In this document: positions 34,623 to 43,441 of the stretch, piece after piece
Layout: each line of letters opens with the position of its first letter
Numbering within the stretch: the first letter of the stretch is position 1
Source of the DNA: an uncultured Vicinamibacterales bacterium
GTDB lineage: Bacteria > Acidobacteriota > Vicinamibacteria > Vicinamibacterales > UBA8438
Length of the DNA: 64,000 nucleotides
Reading direction: 5' to 3'
Assembly: GCA_958295905.1 (NCBI GenBank)
Contig: OY282382.1
Coordinates: forward strand, 4,646,910 to 4,710,909
Program-made: the position numbers and the translations under genes
Notes under the pieces: model-generated
The model's input: only the letters and a program-made list of their open reading frames with translations
Told to the model about the DNA's origin: nothing
Databases searched by the model: none

Positions 34623-34768
34623 GGCGGTGCTCACGGCCGCCGCTCGGGCCTTCACGTGCGCGGTGGCGCGACTGCGCTTCTCGGGCGGGCGGCACGGGGC
34701 GGGCCGGCCGGGTCGAACACCGCAGCAGGGTACCACGCGACGCCCGTCGTCCCCCGGCGTCCCGACTC

Positions 34769-34932
34769 TCACGCGACCCGCTTGCCGGTGATGGCCTCAC
34801 GAAGACCTTCAAGCAGGCCTCCGAGGTGCACCATTCGCTCCCGGAGCACGCCCATCTGTTCACCCAAGGCGTCGATGCACTTGCCAGGATCGCGATGGCA
34901 GCCCCGACGACGGTCCAAGCGGTAGCGTCCAT
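34769..34932 (-). pseudogene. Remnant of a small TM-coiled-coil protein
   Basis: ATG 34932 encodes a membrane helix (MDATAWTVVGAAIAILA). A frame change follows, and the other frame gives a heptad-like coiled coil (LGEQMGVLRERMVHL, LLEGLREAITGKRVA) ending at 34769. Small TM-plus-coiled-coil proteins of ~70 residues have this plan; the middle is missing. The stretch 34933-35098 holds nothing recognisable. Confidence 0.5.
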
Positions 34933-35098
34933 GTCGAAATCTTGCCGCGGCGACAGCGAGGAATTCGCGGAACCCGGCCCGCCTCGTGGTCAGGCCGACA
35001 GCTCCCGGCGTGGCCGCCGTCGGCAGAACCCAAGCCAGCGCAAAATGTTCGCGCTATCGATCGCGGCGGCGCCACGCCCCGCGGGAGCGCCAAGCCGA

Positions 35099-36535
35099 CT
35101 AGCGCGGCCCCAAGGCGGCGCGGCGGCGCAGCAGCTCGACGGTGCCGTTGTCAGCGCCCCCGCGCCCCGCGGCCAGCGCCAGCGGTGTCTGCCCCCGGTC
35201 GTTCAAGGCGTGCAGGTCGGCGCCGCTGTCCACCAGCAACCGGACGACGGTGTCGAGACGTCTCGAAGCGGCGGTGTGCAGCGCCGTGTTTCCGGCCGCG
35301 TCCCCCGCGTTGACGTCGACCCCCGCGTCGATCGCCACCCTGGCCGCTTCCAGCACGAGACGCTCGTCCTCGGCCGGATTCGCAGCCAGTCCCGGTTCCC
35401 GGCGGCGGCGGGCGGCTGCCGCCGCCATCAGGGGCGTCGTGCCGTCCGCCAGGACGATTCGCGGGTCGGCGCCGTTGTCGGCCAGCGCCCGCATGACGCC
35501 GGGCTCGGCGAAGTGCGCGGCGAGCCAGAAGGCGGTGGCGCCGATCACGTCGTGCTCGAGTACATAGTCGGGGCTGTTGCGCCGGCCCGGGCTGCCGCGT
35601 CTGACCGGCGCATTCGGGTCGGCGCCGCGCGCCAGCAGCGCCGCCGCCAGCGTCTCGTCGCCGCGCAGGGTGGCGGCGTGCAGGGCGGAGTAGCCGGCCT
35701 CGGCCGCGTTCGGGTCGGCGCCCTGGTCGAGCAGGAACCGGGCGAGCGCGGTATGGCCGCTGTGCGCGGCCACGACGAGGGCGCTGGTGCCCGACGCCGC
35801 GGTGTCGTTCACGTCGGCGCCCGCGGCCACGAGATGCCCGGCCGCATCGAGACTGCCCTGTCGGGCCGCGAACAGGATGGGCGTGTTGCCGCCCTGCACG
35901 ACATCGAGCACCCCGGCCGGGTTGAACCCGGCGGTCCGCGTGTGGATGCGCCGGGGCCGCGGGGCCGAGCGGGCATGGACGTCCGCCCCAAGCGCGGCCA
36001 GCGTCTCCACGACGTCGGGATGCTGCTGGGCCACCGCCCACATCAGCGCCGTCTGCCCCCGCGTGCGCTCGCGGGCGTTCAGGTCGGCGCCGTGGGACAC
36101 GAGCAGACGCACCGCCTCCGCCGACCCGGTGCGGGACGCGGTCATCAGCACCGTCTCGCCCGAGGGCAGCGCGGCGTTCGCGTCGGCGCCGGCCGCCAGC
36201 AGGGTCGCGACCATCGTCTCGCTGGCGTTGAGGCAGGCCAGCCAGAGCGGGGTGACGCCGAAGTCGTTCGCCGCGTCGACGGCGGCGCCGGCTCGAACGA
36301 GCGCGTCGGCCATCGCCGCATCGTCCCAGTGGGCGGCCCAGTGCAGGGCGCCCGCGCCGTCCGCCTGCCGGGTATCCGCAGCGGCGCCCTGTTCGAGCAG
36401 GGCGATCACCCTCGTCGAGTCCGCCGCCCGGGCCGCGTCGATCAGCCGTGTGTCCTGGGCGGCGGCGCCGGGACCGGCCACGGCCGGCAGCCACATCGCC
36501 AAGACCATCGATCCCGCCAGCTTTCTCGCATGCAC
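35099..36535 (-). CDS. Periplasmic ankyrin-repeat protein
   Basis: 478 aa from GTG 36535, which has GGAGG nine bases upstream; longer starts would run into the tandem array. A signal peptide (LAGSMVLAMWLPAVAGPGAA) precedes at least nine ankyrin repeats from ~residue 25 to the end. They carry the consensus TPLxxA and GADxNA (GALHWAAHWDDAAMADALV, GVTPLWLACL, GQTALMWAVAQQHPDVVETL, GNTALHTAASRRLDTVVRLL). Ankyrin proteins bind other proteins. It lies downstream of a quinoprotein gene on the same strand, separated by the array. Confidence 0.9.
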   Translation of the reverse strand: MHARKLAGSMVLAMWLPAVAGPGAAAQDTRLIDAARAADSTRVIALLEQGAAADTRQADGAGALHWAAHWDDAAMADALVRAGAAVDAANDFGVTPLWLACLNASETMVATLLAAGADANAALPSGETVLMTASRTGSAEAVRLLVSHGADLNARERTRGQTALMWAVAQQHPDVVETLAALGADVHARSAPRPRRIHTRTAGFNPAGVLDVVQGGNTPILFAARQGSLDAAGHLVAAGADVNDTAASGTSALVVAAHSGHTALARFLLDQGADPNAAEAGYSALHAATLRGDETLAAALLARGADPNAPVRRGSPGRRNSPDYVLEHDVIGATAFWLAAHFAEPGVMRALADNGADPRIVLADGTTPLMAAAAARRRREPGLAANPAEDERLVLEAARVAIDAGVDVNAGDAAGNTALHTAASRRLDTVVRLLVDSGADLHALNDRGQTPLALAAGRGGADNGTVELLRRRAALGPR

Positions 36536-36540
36536 GTTCT

Positions 36541-36989
36541 TCGTCCTCCACGGGCGCGTGTCCGCCGCGCGCGAAACGCTCTCATCCCGACGACGGCGCA
36601 GGCGGAATGCGTCACGGATCGACCGTGATCTCCCCCGCCTTCGTACTGCGTTCTGCACGGGCGGGTGTCCGCCGCGCGCGAAACGCTCTCATCCCGACGA
36701 CGGCGCAGGCGGAACGCGTCGCGATCGACCGTGATCTCCCCCGCCTTCGTCCTGCGTCCTCCACGGGCGCGTGTCCGCCGCGCGCGAAACGCTCTCATCC
36801 CGACGACCCCGCACGCGGGCGGCGTCACGGATCGACCGTGATCTCCCCCGCCTTCGTCCTGCGTCCTGCACGGGCGGGTGTCCGCCGCGCGAAACGGCCG
36901 GCGCCGTCTCCGTCTGCCTGGAGACGGGCCGGGGAATCGAACCCACCGTGACGGCGGCGCACGCGAACGGCGTCACGGATCGACGGTGA
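36541..36989. repeat. Four-unit 105-107-bp tandem array between quinoprotein and ankyrin genes
   Basis: The anchor GCGAAACG recurs at 36571, 36678, 36784 and 36889. Each unit contains, on the minus strand, a copy of the last codons of the quinoprotein gene (GEITVDP-stop) and of the ankyrin gene leader. Units alternate between CTCCACGGGCGCGTG and CTGCACGGGCGGGTG variants, implying dimer duplication. There are no unique spacers, so it is not CRISPR. Confidence 0.85.
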
Positions 36990-39027
36990 TCTCCCCCACC
37001 GCCCAGGGATGGTCCTCGCAGTGATAGAGGAACGTCCCCGGTTCGTCGAACGTGACGAAGTCCCACAGCCCCGGCGCGAGGGCGCCGGTGCTCCAACTGC
37101 CGTCGCGCGCGGCCACGGTGTGGGCGATCTCGCCGTTGTTGGTGAACCGGACCCGCGTGCCGGCGGTGACCCGCGCCCGAACCGGGTTGAAGTTGTGCTC
37201 GTCGAACGCGTAGCGCCGGCCGCCGACCGAGCCCCGCGGGTTCTCGAGCAGCGTCGCGGTGTCGATTTCGTCGGTCTCGCGCGGGGCGGGGCCGCTCGGC
37301 CGGTCGTCCACCGGCGGATCCGGCGAGGGTTCGCCGCGCGCCGGCACGGCGCCGTCGAGGGTGAACGCCCAGAGCGCGGGGCCCATCGCGATGGCGATGT
37401 GCTGCGCGCCGTCGATCTCGTAGGCCGACGCCGGGCCGGGACGCAGCCGCGACCCCTCCGGGCTCGTCCGGAACGCCCAGCGGCGGACGCCGGTGCGCAC
37501 GTCGTAGGCCTCCACCTGCCCGCCCGGCGAGCCCCGGAACAGCAGGCCGCCCGCGGTGACGAGGGGACCGCTCACGCCGAGGAACGCGCTCGGCATCTCG
37601 TTCTTCCACACCACGCGGCCGGTCGCGGTGTCGACGGCGGCCAGCACCCCGACCGCGTCGGGCAGCGTGAGGTGGAACCGCGCGGTGTTCCACACGAACG
37701 GATCCGCGAAGCGGCGCGCGCGGCCGACGTGGGCGCGCCCCTGCGCGTAGATGTAGCCGGTGTCGGGCGAGAACGCCATCGGGGTGACCCGCACCAGAGG
37801 GATCGGCACCCCCGGCGCGACCACCGTCTGCTCGTCGACCGACGGCGGCGTGTAGCTGCTGCAGTTGAGCTGGAACGGCGGCGGCACCCGGTCGCGCCAG
37901 TACGAGCACTCGAAGAGGATGCTCTCGGTCCCGACCGGGAACGGCTGCGTCGGCACCGTGCGCTGGTGCGCGTCCTGCGGCACCTCGCGCTCCTCGATGG
38001 GCAGGAGCGGCTCGCCGGTCTCGCGGTTGAAGAGGAACAAGTAGCCGTCGGCGCGCATCGCCGCCACCGCCTTCACCGGCTCGCCGTCGACCGTGGTGTC
38101 GTAGAGCAGCAGCGGGGTGGCGATGTCGGCGTCCCAGATGTCGTGGCGCACGACCTGGTAGTGCCAGCGCCGCTCGCCGGTCTCCATGTCGAGGGCGAGG
38201 ACCGACGCGGTGAACAGGTTGTCCCCGTCGCGGAGCTCGCCGCCGAACATCGGCACCGGGTTGCCGGTCGAGAAGTAGACCATGCCGAGGTCCGGGTCGA
38301 CGGTGCCGACCAGCCACACCCCGCCGCCCCCGAACTCCCACGAATCGTTGTCCTGGGGCCAGGTCTCGTGGCCGAACTCGCCGGGGCGCGGCACCACGAA
38401 GAAGGTCCACGCCACCGCGCCGGTCGCCGCGTCGAGGGCGAGCACGCGGCCCTGTCCGCCGACGTCGCCGTTCGCGAGGCCGACGAACACCTTGCCGCGC
38501 GCGTACATCGGCGCGGTAGTCACCGACTCGCCCCGCGTCCGCACCTCGCTCCCGACCCGCGTCGCCCAGACCTGCTCGCCGGTCTCCCGGCTGAGCGCGA
38601 TGACCTCCCCGCTCCGCGTGCCGAAGAAGACGTGACCGCCGCCCAGCGCGACCCCCTGCCACGACGGGACCCGCCCCGCCTCGGGGTCCGGCTCCCACCG
38701 CCAGACCGGGTCGCCGGTCCGCGCGTCGAACGCGAAGACGTTGGCGCCGCCGGTCAGGTAGATGACGCCGTCCTCGACCACCGGGGTCGCGCGCGACGCG
38801 GCGCCGCCGGGGAGCGGCGTCATCCACGCGGCGCCGAGGCGATCGACGGTGTCGGTCGACACCGCGTCGAGCGCGGTGTAGCGCGAGCTGGACCAGTTCC
38901 CGCCGGTGAAGGGCCAGTCGGTCGAGGGGTAGCCGCGGCCCGGCTCGGGCGCTTGGCCGGCGGTGAGGGCGGCGAGCATGACCGTCGAAGCGGCCGTGAC
39001 GACGAGCGGGCGTTGGCGCCGGGGCAT
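36973..39027 (-). CDS. PQQ-type quinoprotein fused to a cupredoxin domain
   Basis: 684 aa; ATG 39027 has GAGGAGGG upstream, and a signal peptide follows (VVTAASTVMLAALTAGQA). The bulk (30-565) is an eight-bladed quinoprotein propeller with repeated blades (VFAFDARTGDPVWRWEP, VLALDAATGAVAWTF, VLALDMETGERRWHYQVVRH). The last ~85 residues are a plastocyanin-like domain (FDEHNFNPVRARVTAGTRV, NNGEIAHTVA, GTFLYHCEDHPWAVG) with His, Cys and His ligands visible. The usual methionine axial ligand is not obvious. It probably oxidises an alcohol or sugar in the periplasm and passes electrons to copper (inference). Confidence 0.9.
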   Translation of the reverse strand: MPRRQRPLVVTAASTVMLAALTAGQAPEPGRGYPSTDWPFTGGNWSSSRYTALDAVSTDTVDRLGAAWMTPLPGGAASRATPVVEDGVIYLTGGANVFAFDARTGDPVWRWEPDPEAGRVPSWQGVALGGGHVFFGTRSGEVIALSRETGEQVWATRVGSEVRTRGESVTTAPMYARGKVFVGLANGDVGGQGRVLALDAATGAVAWTFFVVPRPGEFGHETWPQDNDSWEFGGGGVWLVGTVDPDLGMVYFSTGNPVPMFGGELRDGDNLFTASVLALDMETGERRWHYQVVRHDIWDADIATPLLLYDTTVDGEPVKAVAAMRADGYLFLFNRETGEPLLPIEEREVPQDAHQRTVPTQPFPVGTESILFECSYWRDRVPPPFQLNCSSYTPPSVDEQTVVAPGVPIPLVRVTPMAFSPDTGYIYAQGRAHVGRARRFADPFVWNTARFHLTLPDAVGVLAAVDTATGRVVWKNEMPSAFLGVSGPLVTAGGLLFRGSPGGQVEAYDVRTGVRRWAFRTSPEGSRLRPGPASAYEIDGAQHIAIAMGPALWAFTLDGAVPARGEPSPDPPVDDRPSGPAPRETDEIDTATLLENPRGSVGGRRYAFDEHNFNPVRARVTAGTRVRFTNNGEIAHTVAARDGSWSTGALAPGLWDFVTFDEPGTFLYHCEDHPWAVGEITVDP

Positions 39028-39463
39028 GGATGCCCTCCTCTCTTCTGCGGTCTTCCGGCCGCGGCGCGGTCAGGGCGCCCCGCCGGCCACTCTCCTCAGG
39101 ATGCGTTCCCATTCAACCACAGAGTTCGGCCGCCTCCCAACTCCCCGCCGTGCGCACGGCGCAGCCGCCCGCCTCCAACGGACCTCCGCGTTGACCGCGC
39201 AGCCGCCGCATTCCCCGATGATCCGCCCACGCCCGGCCGGTCGACGCGCCGTGCGCAGTTCCATCCTGGGGATCAACTTGTTGGTCGCCTGCAACCGCCC
39301 ACGCCCGACCGGTCGACGCGCCGTGCTCAGAGGCGGCGTCGACCGCGTCCCCGCCGCCTTCCCGATGATCCAGCCGGCCCGATTCGTGCCGCGCGGAGTC
39401 TCGACGTTCCGGACCCCCGATTCAACGTCGTGCCGCAACCGGCGCACCCGCCAACCGAATGGC
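39028..39463. other. Non-coding interval with a 72-bp-spaced direct repeat
   Basis: A ~30-bp sequence (CCGCCCACGCCCG-CCGGTCG) occurs at 39223 and again at 39295. I see no gene. The right edge holds the left target duplicate of the adjacent TIR element. Confidence 0.5.
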
Positions 39464-39640
39464 AGGACCATCCCACGCTCCGCCACCGCCGTGCGCAGGC
39501 AGAATCGTGCCGGTCCTGGGCTGGGGCTCCGGACGTGCGGAATCGTGGATCCCACGCGGCGCCGGCCGGTCGGCAAGACGGTGGCGACCTCTCAAATCGG
39601 TGGCGGGCCGTCACGCGCAGTCAGCGTGGGATGCTCCTGA
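39464..39640. mobile_element. ~177-bp TIR element (copy 2) with 10-bp target duplication
   Basis: The left end is CAGGACCATCCCACGCT and the right end AGCGTGGGATGCTCCTG, inverted with 16 of 17 matches. It is flanked by a perfect direct repeat AACCGAATGG (39454-39463 and 39641-39650). It is non-coding and lies 74 bp before the flavoprotein start. Confidence 0.88.
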
Positions 39641-39713
39641 ACCGAATGGAGTTGCCCGGCGTGGATGGACGATCCAAGATGGGCGGCGGCGGAGATGTCC
39701 GCCACGGCATGTC

Positions 39714-40889
39714 ATGAACCCGGAGGCGACGGTGGACCGAAGAACGCTCTTGAGGATGGGCGGCCTGGGCCTCGTGGGCGCCGGCCTCGGCGGCTGCTCG
39801 GCGCGGTCGGTCCCCCCGGCGCGGCGGCCGCCTCTGCGGCTCGCGCCCGTGCGCGCCGAATGGGACCGGATCATCCGCACCACGGTCGGGCTGCGTCCGC
39901 ACCGCCCCTCCGGCTTCCTGTTGCGCGCCGACCGGCTCGACGACACCACGGTGATCCACAACTACGGCCACGGCGGCGCCGGCATGTCGCTCTCCTGGGG
40001 CACGGGCCGGATGGCGGCCGAGATGGCCCTCGGCCACGACAGCCGGCGGGCGGCGGTCATCGGTTGCGGAGCCGTGGGCCTCACCGCCGCGCGCCAACTG
40101 CAACGGCGCGGATTCGCGGTGACCATCTACGCCATGTCGATACCGCCGGACACGACCTCGAACATGTCGCTCGCGGGCTTCACCCCCACCTCGGGGCTGA
40201 TCGACGGCGACCTCAGAACGCCGGCCTGGGACGCCCAATTCCGCGAAGCGGCCGAGATTTCCTACCGCGAGCTGCAACAGTTGCCGGGGCGGGGGTTCGG
40301 CGTTTCCTGGATCGACCGCTACGGTCTCCGGGACACCCGCCCGGGCGCGGCGCGGGGCGACGCCGAGGAAGATGAGGCGCCGCTGCTGCCCGCCCATCTG
40401 CGCACCGGCGAGGTCACGCTGGGACCCGGGGAGCATCCTTTCGCCACCCGCTACGCGATCCGCCGCCGCCATCTGCGCATCGAGCCGTCCATCTACCTGG
40501 ATGCGTTGGTTCACGACTTCATCGACGTCGGCGGCCGTCTCGAGATCCGCAAGTTCGACGAGCCGCGCGAGCTGGCGGCGTTGAGCGAGGCGCTGGTCAT
40601 CAACTGCGCCGGGCTGGGCGCGCGCGACCTCTTCGGCGACCCCGAGCTGCTGCCGCTGAAGGGGCAGCTCACCGTGCTCCTGCCCCAGGAGGAGGTCGCC
40701 TACGGTATCTCCGCCGACCTTCCCGGGGCCCCGCCGGGCGTCCTCGGCGCCCACATGCAGCCGCGCCGAGACGGCATCGTCCTGGGGGGCACGTCGGAGC
40801 GGGGCGTGTGGTCGCTGGCGCCGAACCCGGAGGCGATGCAGCTCATCGTCAGCGCGCACACCGCGGTCTACTCGGCGATGCGCGGCTGA
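39714..40889 (+). CDS. Tat-exported D-amino-acid-oxidase-like flavoprotein, circularly permuted
   Basis: 391 aa from ATG 39714. A Tat-type lipoprotein signal (RRTLLRMGGLGLVGAGLGGC) starts the protein. The FAD Rossmann motif AAVIGCGAVGLTAARQLQRR lies near 115, and VINCAGLGARDLFGD and PLKGQLTVLLP near 295-325. The segment GLRPHRPSGFLLR followed by TVIHNYGHGGAGMSLSWG is at ~55-95, before the Rossmann fold. In canonical D-amino acid oxidases that block is near the C-terminus. The protein here ends where that block would begin, so the order is permuted. It would oxidise D-amino acids or a related amine outside the cytoplasm (inference). Confidence 0.85.
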   Translation: MNPEATVDRRTLLRMGGLGLVGAGLGGCSARSVPPARRPPLRLAPVRAEWDRIIRTTVGLRPHRPSGFLLRADRLDDTTVIHNYGHGGAGMSLSWGTGRMAAEMALGHDSRRAAVIGCGAVGLTAARQLQRRGFAVTIYAMSIPPDTTSNMSLAGFTPTSGLIDGDLRTPAWDAQFREAAEISYRELQQLPGRGFGVSWIDRYGLRDTRPGAARGDAEEDEAPLLPAHLRTGEVTLGPGEHPFATRYAIRRRHLRIEPSIYLDALVHDFIDVGGRLEIRKFDEPRELAALSEALVINCAGLGARDLFGDPELLPLKGQLTVLLPQEEVAYGISADLPGAPPGVLGAHMQPRRDGIVLGGTSERGVWSLAPNPEAMQLIVSAHTAVYSAMRG

Positions 40890-40988
40890 CCGGTCCCCGC
40901 CCCCCGCCGCGCTTCCGGCGTCCCTGCCGCCGCAGGCAAGCCGCCGATCCGGTGGGCTGATCAACGCATCGAGACGCCGGACTCCTGC

Positions 40989-43172
40989 CTACGGCAGCGC
41001 GTAGGCCACGAGCGCGCCCGGAAACCCGGTCTGGATGCTGCCGATCTGCACGACGATGTGCTGCTTCCCCTCGTGCAGGTAGGTCATCATGCCGTACTGC
41101 CCGGGCGCGGGAAGCTCGACGCTGCCGAGGATCTCTCCGGTGCGCTTGTCGCGGCCGTGCAGCAGCAGCGGCGCGTCGGGCACGATCTGGCGCGTCCCCT
41201 CGCTGAGCGAGCGGGTCTGCACCAGCAGGTCGCCGGTCACCATCTGAATCGAGAAGCCGGCGCCCCCGGCGTTGGGGATGTCGACGCCCGCGAGCCTTGG
41301 ATGCTCGCGGATGACCTGCGCGGTCTCGCCCACCGGCAGCGACCAGGCCTTCTCGCCGGTGTTCATCCGGTACGCGGTGAGCTGGTTGTCCATCGGCTTG
41401 TAGAGCCGCAGGCCGTCGATGCGCGGCAGGCCCGTCACCGAGACGAACGGCTCCTGCTCGGGGGTCGGCCGGCGGAAGCCGCCGGGCAGCCACGCCGCCA
41501 CCGTGGTGCCGGTGGTGGGGGTCGAGTTGGGGGTGGCGCCGCCGGGGCCGGGCCGCGCGTAGTCGGGGTTGTCCTCGTCGACGCCGCCGGTGGGCCGCAT
41601 GAACGACGGGGCGTTGCAGCTCCGGCGGTGCGAGTTGAACATCATCCCGGTGCTCGGGTCGGCGACCGGAGGATGGGGAATGACGTTGCCGCCGCCGAGG
41701 CAGCCGACGTTGTTGTAGAAAGCGTTCGTGTGGTTCTCCGGCAGGGCCGGCACGTACAAGCCGCCCACGCGGTAGTGCTCCAGGATCGCCAGCGCCTCCC
41801 GCCGGAGCTCCGGCGTGTAGTCGATGACGAACTCCTCGGTCAGGCCCGTCAGCAGAATGGGATCGACGGGCTCGGGCCAAGTCGGATACGGCTGCCGGGG
41901 CGACGTGTAGTTGCCCGGCACCTCGGTCTGGATGACGTCCCGCTCCTCGATGGGCCAGATCGGCTCGCCCGTCTCCCGGTTGAAGGCGAAGATCAGGCCC
42001 TGCTTGGTGTTCTGGATGAGGGCCGGGACGCGCTCCCCGTCCACCGTCAGGTCCATCAGCATCGGCGGCGTCGGCAGGTCGTAGTTCCACTGGTCGCTGC
42101 GGTGGATCTGGAAGTGCCAGCGCCGCTCGCCGGTCTCGACGTCGAGCGCGAGGACGCTGCCGCCGAACAGGTTGTCGCCCGGCCGGTGGCCCGCGTAGCT
42201 CTGCACCGTCGAGGCGTTCGTCACCAGATAGACGAGCCCCCGCTCGGGGTCGGCGGAGGCGGGGGCCCACGTCGACATGTCGCCCGACCACTGCCACGCG
42301 TCGTTGTGCCACGTCTCGTGCCCGAACTCGCCGGGGCGCGGGATGGTGTGGAACTTCCAGAGCACCTCGCCGGTGGCGGCGTCGACGCCCATGATGTCGC
42401 CGGGCACGTTCTCGATGCGGGTCTGGCCGTAGCTCGGCTGGTGGCCGACGAGCACCACGACCACCCCGTTCACCACGATGGGCGGGGCCGAGGCGGTGAC
42501 CATGCCGAGTTCGCGGGGGATGCCGTAGCCGGGGTCGTAGCTGGCTGCGCGGTCCACCCAGCGCCCCCAGTCCTCGACGAGGGGCGGGATGAGGTCGAGG
42601 CCGCCGGACGGCGGAAAGCCGTCGAGCGGGATCTGCCGGCCCCAGTTCTCGAGGGGGCGGCCGGTCTCGGCGTCGAGCGCCCACAGAAAGAAGGCGGGGC
42701 TGGTGACGAAGATCACGCCGCGGCCGTTCACCTCGGCGTAGGCGACGCCCTTGCCGTAGGCCTGCCGGGGCGAGCGCAGATGGCGGACGGTCTCGGGCTC
42801 GCGGAACGTCCAGAGGGTCTCCCCCGTGCCCGGGTCGATCGCCACCACCTGCCGCCGCGGCGACGCCACGGTGTAGAGGACGCCGTCGACGTAGATCGGC
42901 GTGGACCGGTTGAAGTAGTCGAGGTTGGGGCCGAAGTTGTCGCCGCGCCAGATCCAGGCGACCTCGAGGTCGGAGAAGTTGCCGCCGTCGATCTGGTCGA
43001 GGGCCGACGAACGGGTGTGTCCGGCGTCGCCGCCGAGATAGCGCCACTCCCCGTTCTCGGTCCCCGTCAAGCGCTGCGCCGAGGCCGCGCCCGCCAGCAG
43101 CAGCACGGCGGCGACGGTCGCGACGGGGCCCGCCGCCCGCGATGTAAAACGTTCAGGCATGATGTCATCCAT
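40989..43172 (-). CDS. PQQ-type quinoprotein dehydrogenase
   Basis: 727 aa (ATG 43172, or ATG 43160 MPERFTSRAAG). Signal peptide VATVAAVLLLAGAASAQ. Propeller blades carry the tryptophan-docking type repeats (VAIDPGTGETLWTF, VDAATGEVLWKFHTIPRPGE, ALDVETGERRWHFQ, FNRETGEPIWPIEERDV). The opening GGDAGHTRSSALDQI and the end GQYGMMTYLHEGKQHIVVQI are shared with the quinoprotein at 56899-58932, so they are paralogues. No cytochrome or copper domain is fused, so electron transfer needs a separate acceptor. Substrate unknown. Confidence 0.9.
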   Translation of the reverse strand: MDDIMPERFTSRAAGPVATVAAVLLLAGAASAQRLTGTENGEWRYLGGDAGHTRSSALDQIDGGNFSDLEVAWIWRGDNFGPNLDYFNRSTPIYVDGVLYTVASPRRQVVAIDPGTGETLWTFREPETVRHLRSPRQAYGKGVAYAEVNGRGVIFVTSPAFFLWALDAETGRPLENWGRQIPLDGFPPSGGLDLIPPLVEDWGRWVDRAASYDPGYGIPRELGMVTASAPPIVVNGVVVVLVGHQPSYGQTRIENVPGDIMGVDAATGEVLWKFHTIPRPGEFGHETWHNDAWQWSGDMSTWAPASADPERGLVYLVTNASTVQSYAGHRPGDNLFGGSVLALDVETGERRWHFQIHRSDQWNYDLPTPPMLMDLTVDGERVPALIQNTKQGLIFAFNRETGEPIWPIEERDVIQTEVPGNYTSPRQPYPTWPEPVDPILLTGLTEEFVIDYTPELRREALAILEHYRVGGLYVPALPENHTNAFYNNVGCLGGGNVIPHPPVADPSTGMMFNSHRRSCNAPSFMRPTGGVDEDNPDYARPGPGGATPNSTPTTGTTVAAWLPGGFRRPTPEQEPFVSVTGLPRIDGLRLYKPMDNQLTAYRMNTGEKAWSLPVGETAQVIREHPRLAGVDIPNAGGAGFSIQMVTGDLLVQTRSLSEGTRQIVPDAPLLLHGRDKRTGEILGSVELPAPGQYGMMTYLHEGKQHIVVQIGSIQTGFPGALVAYALP

Positions 43173-43247
43173 TTCGCTCGCCGAACTGTCCTTGCGCGTG
43201 CGGCGCCGAGCCGTGCGCGGAGCACGCGACGATTCAACACCTTATTG

Positions 43248-43263
43248 GACCATATATCTGGTC
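43248..43263. promoter_or_regulatory. Dyad in the AT-rich leader of the quinoprotein gene
   Basis: GACCATATATCTGGTC has perfect 5-bp arms and lies in a short AT-rich patch ~75 bp upstream of the quinoprotein start, within an otherwise GC-rich gap (43173-43441). It is a candidate operator or promoter; the TATATG on the minus strand could serve as a -10. Nothing else is seen in this gap. Confidence 0.35.
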
Positions 43264-43441
43264 ATGTCCACGCGCCGGCGCCCCGGCGCCCCGGCGGCGC
43301 CTTGCGCGCCGAGGCCGCCCGCAACGCCCCCCGCGGGTTGCGCCACCCGTCCCGCCCGCACAACCCGCGTCCCAGCGCAGCCCGCGACAGCTCCCCTGCT
43401 CCAACGCCCCGCGCAGGCGCGCCGGCGCCCCCCGCCCGGCC

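Noticed and set aside
36541-36989. Regularly spaced repeats that could suggest a CRISPR array
   Set aside because: Whole ~106-bp units repeat with no unique spacers, and no cas genes are present.
36900-36990. GGTTCGATTCCCC on the minus strand, like a tRNA T-arm followed by TCCA
   Set aside because: The stem pairs only partly, and no matching 5' acceptor, D-arm or anticodon arm lies upstream. It is at most a tRNA-like remnant.
37009-39717. Plus-strand frame of ~900 codons
   Set aside because: Antisense to the quinoprotein-cupredoxin gene; no ribosome-binding site or signal peptide.
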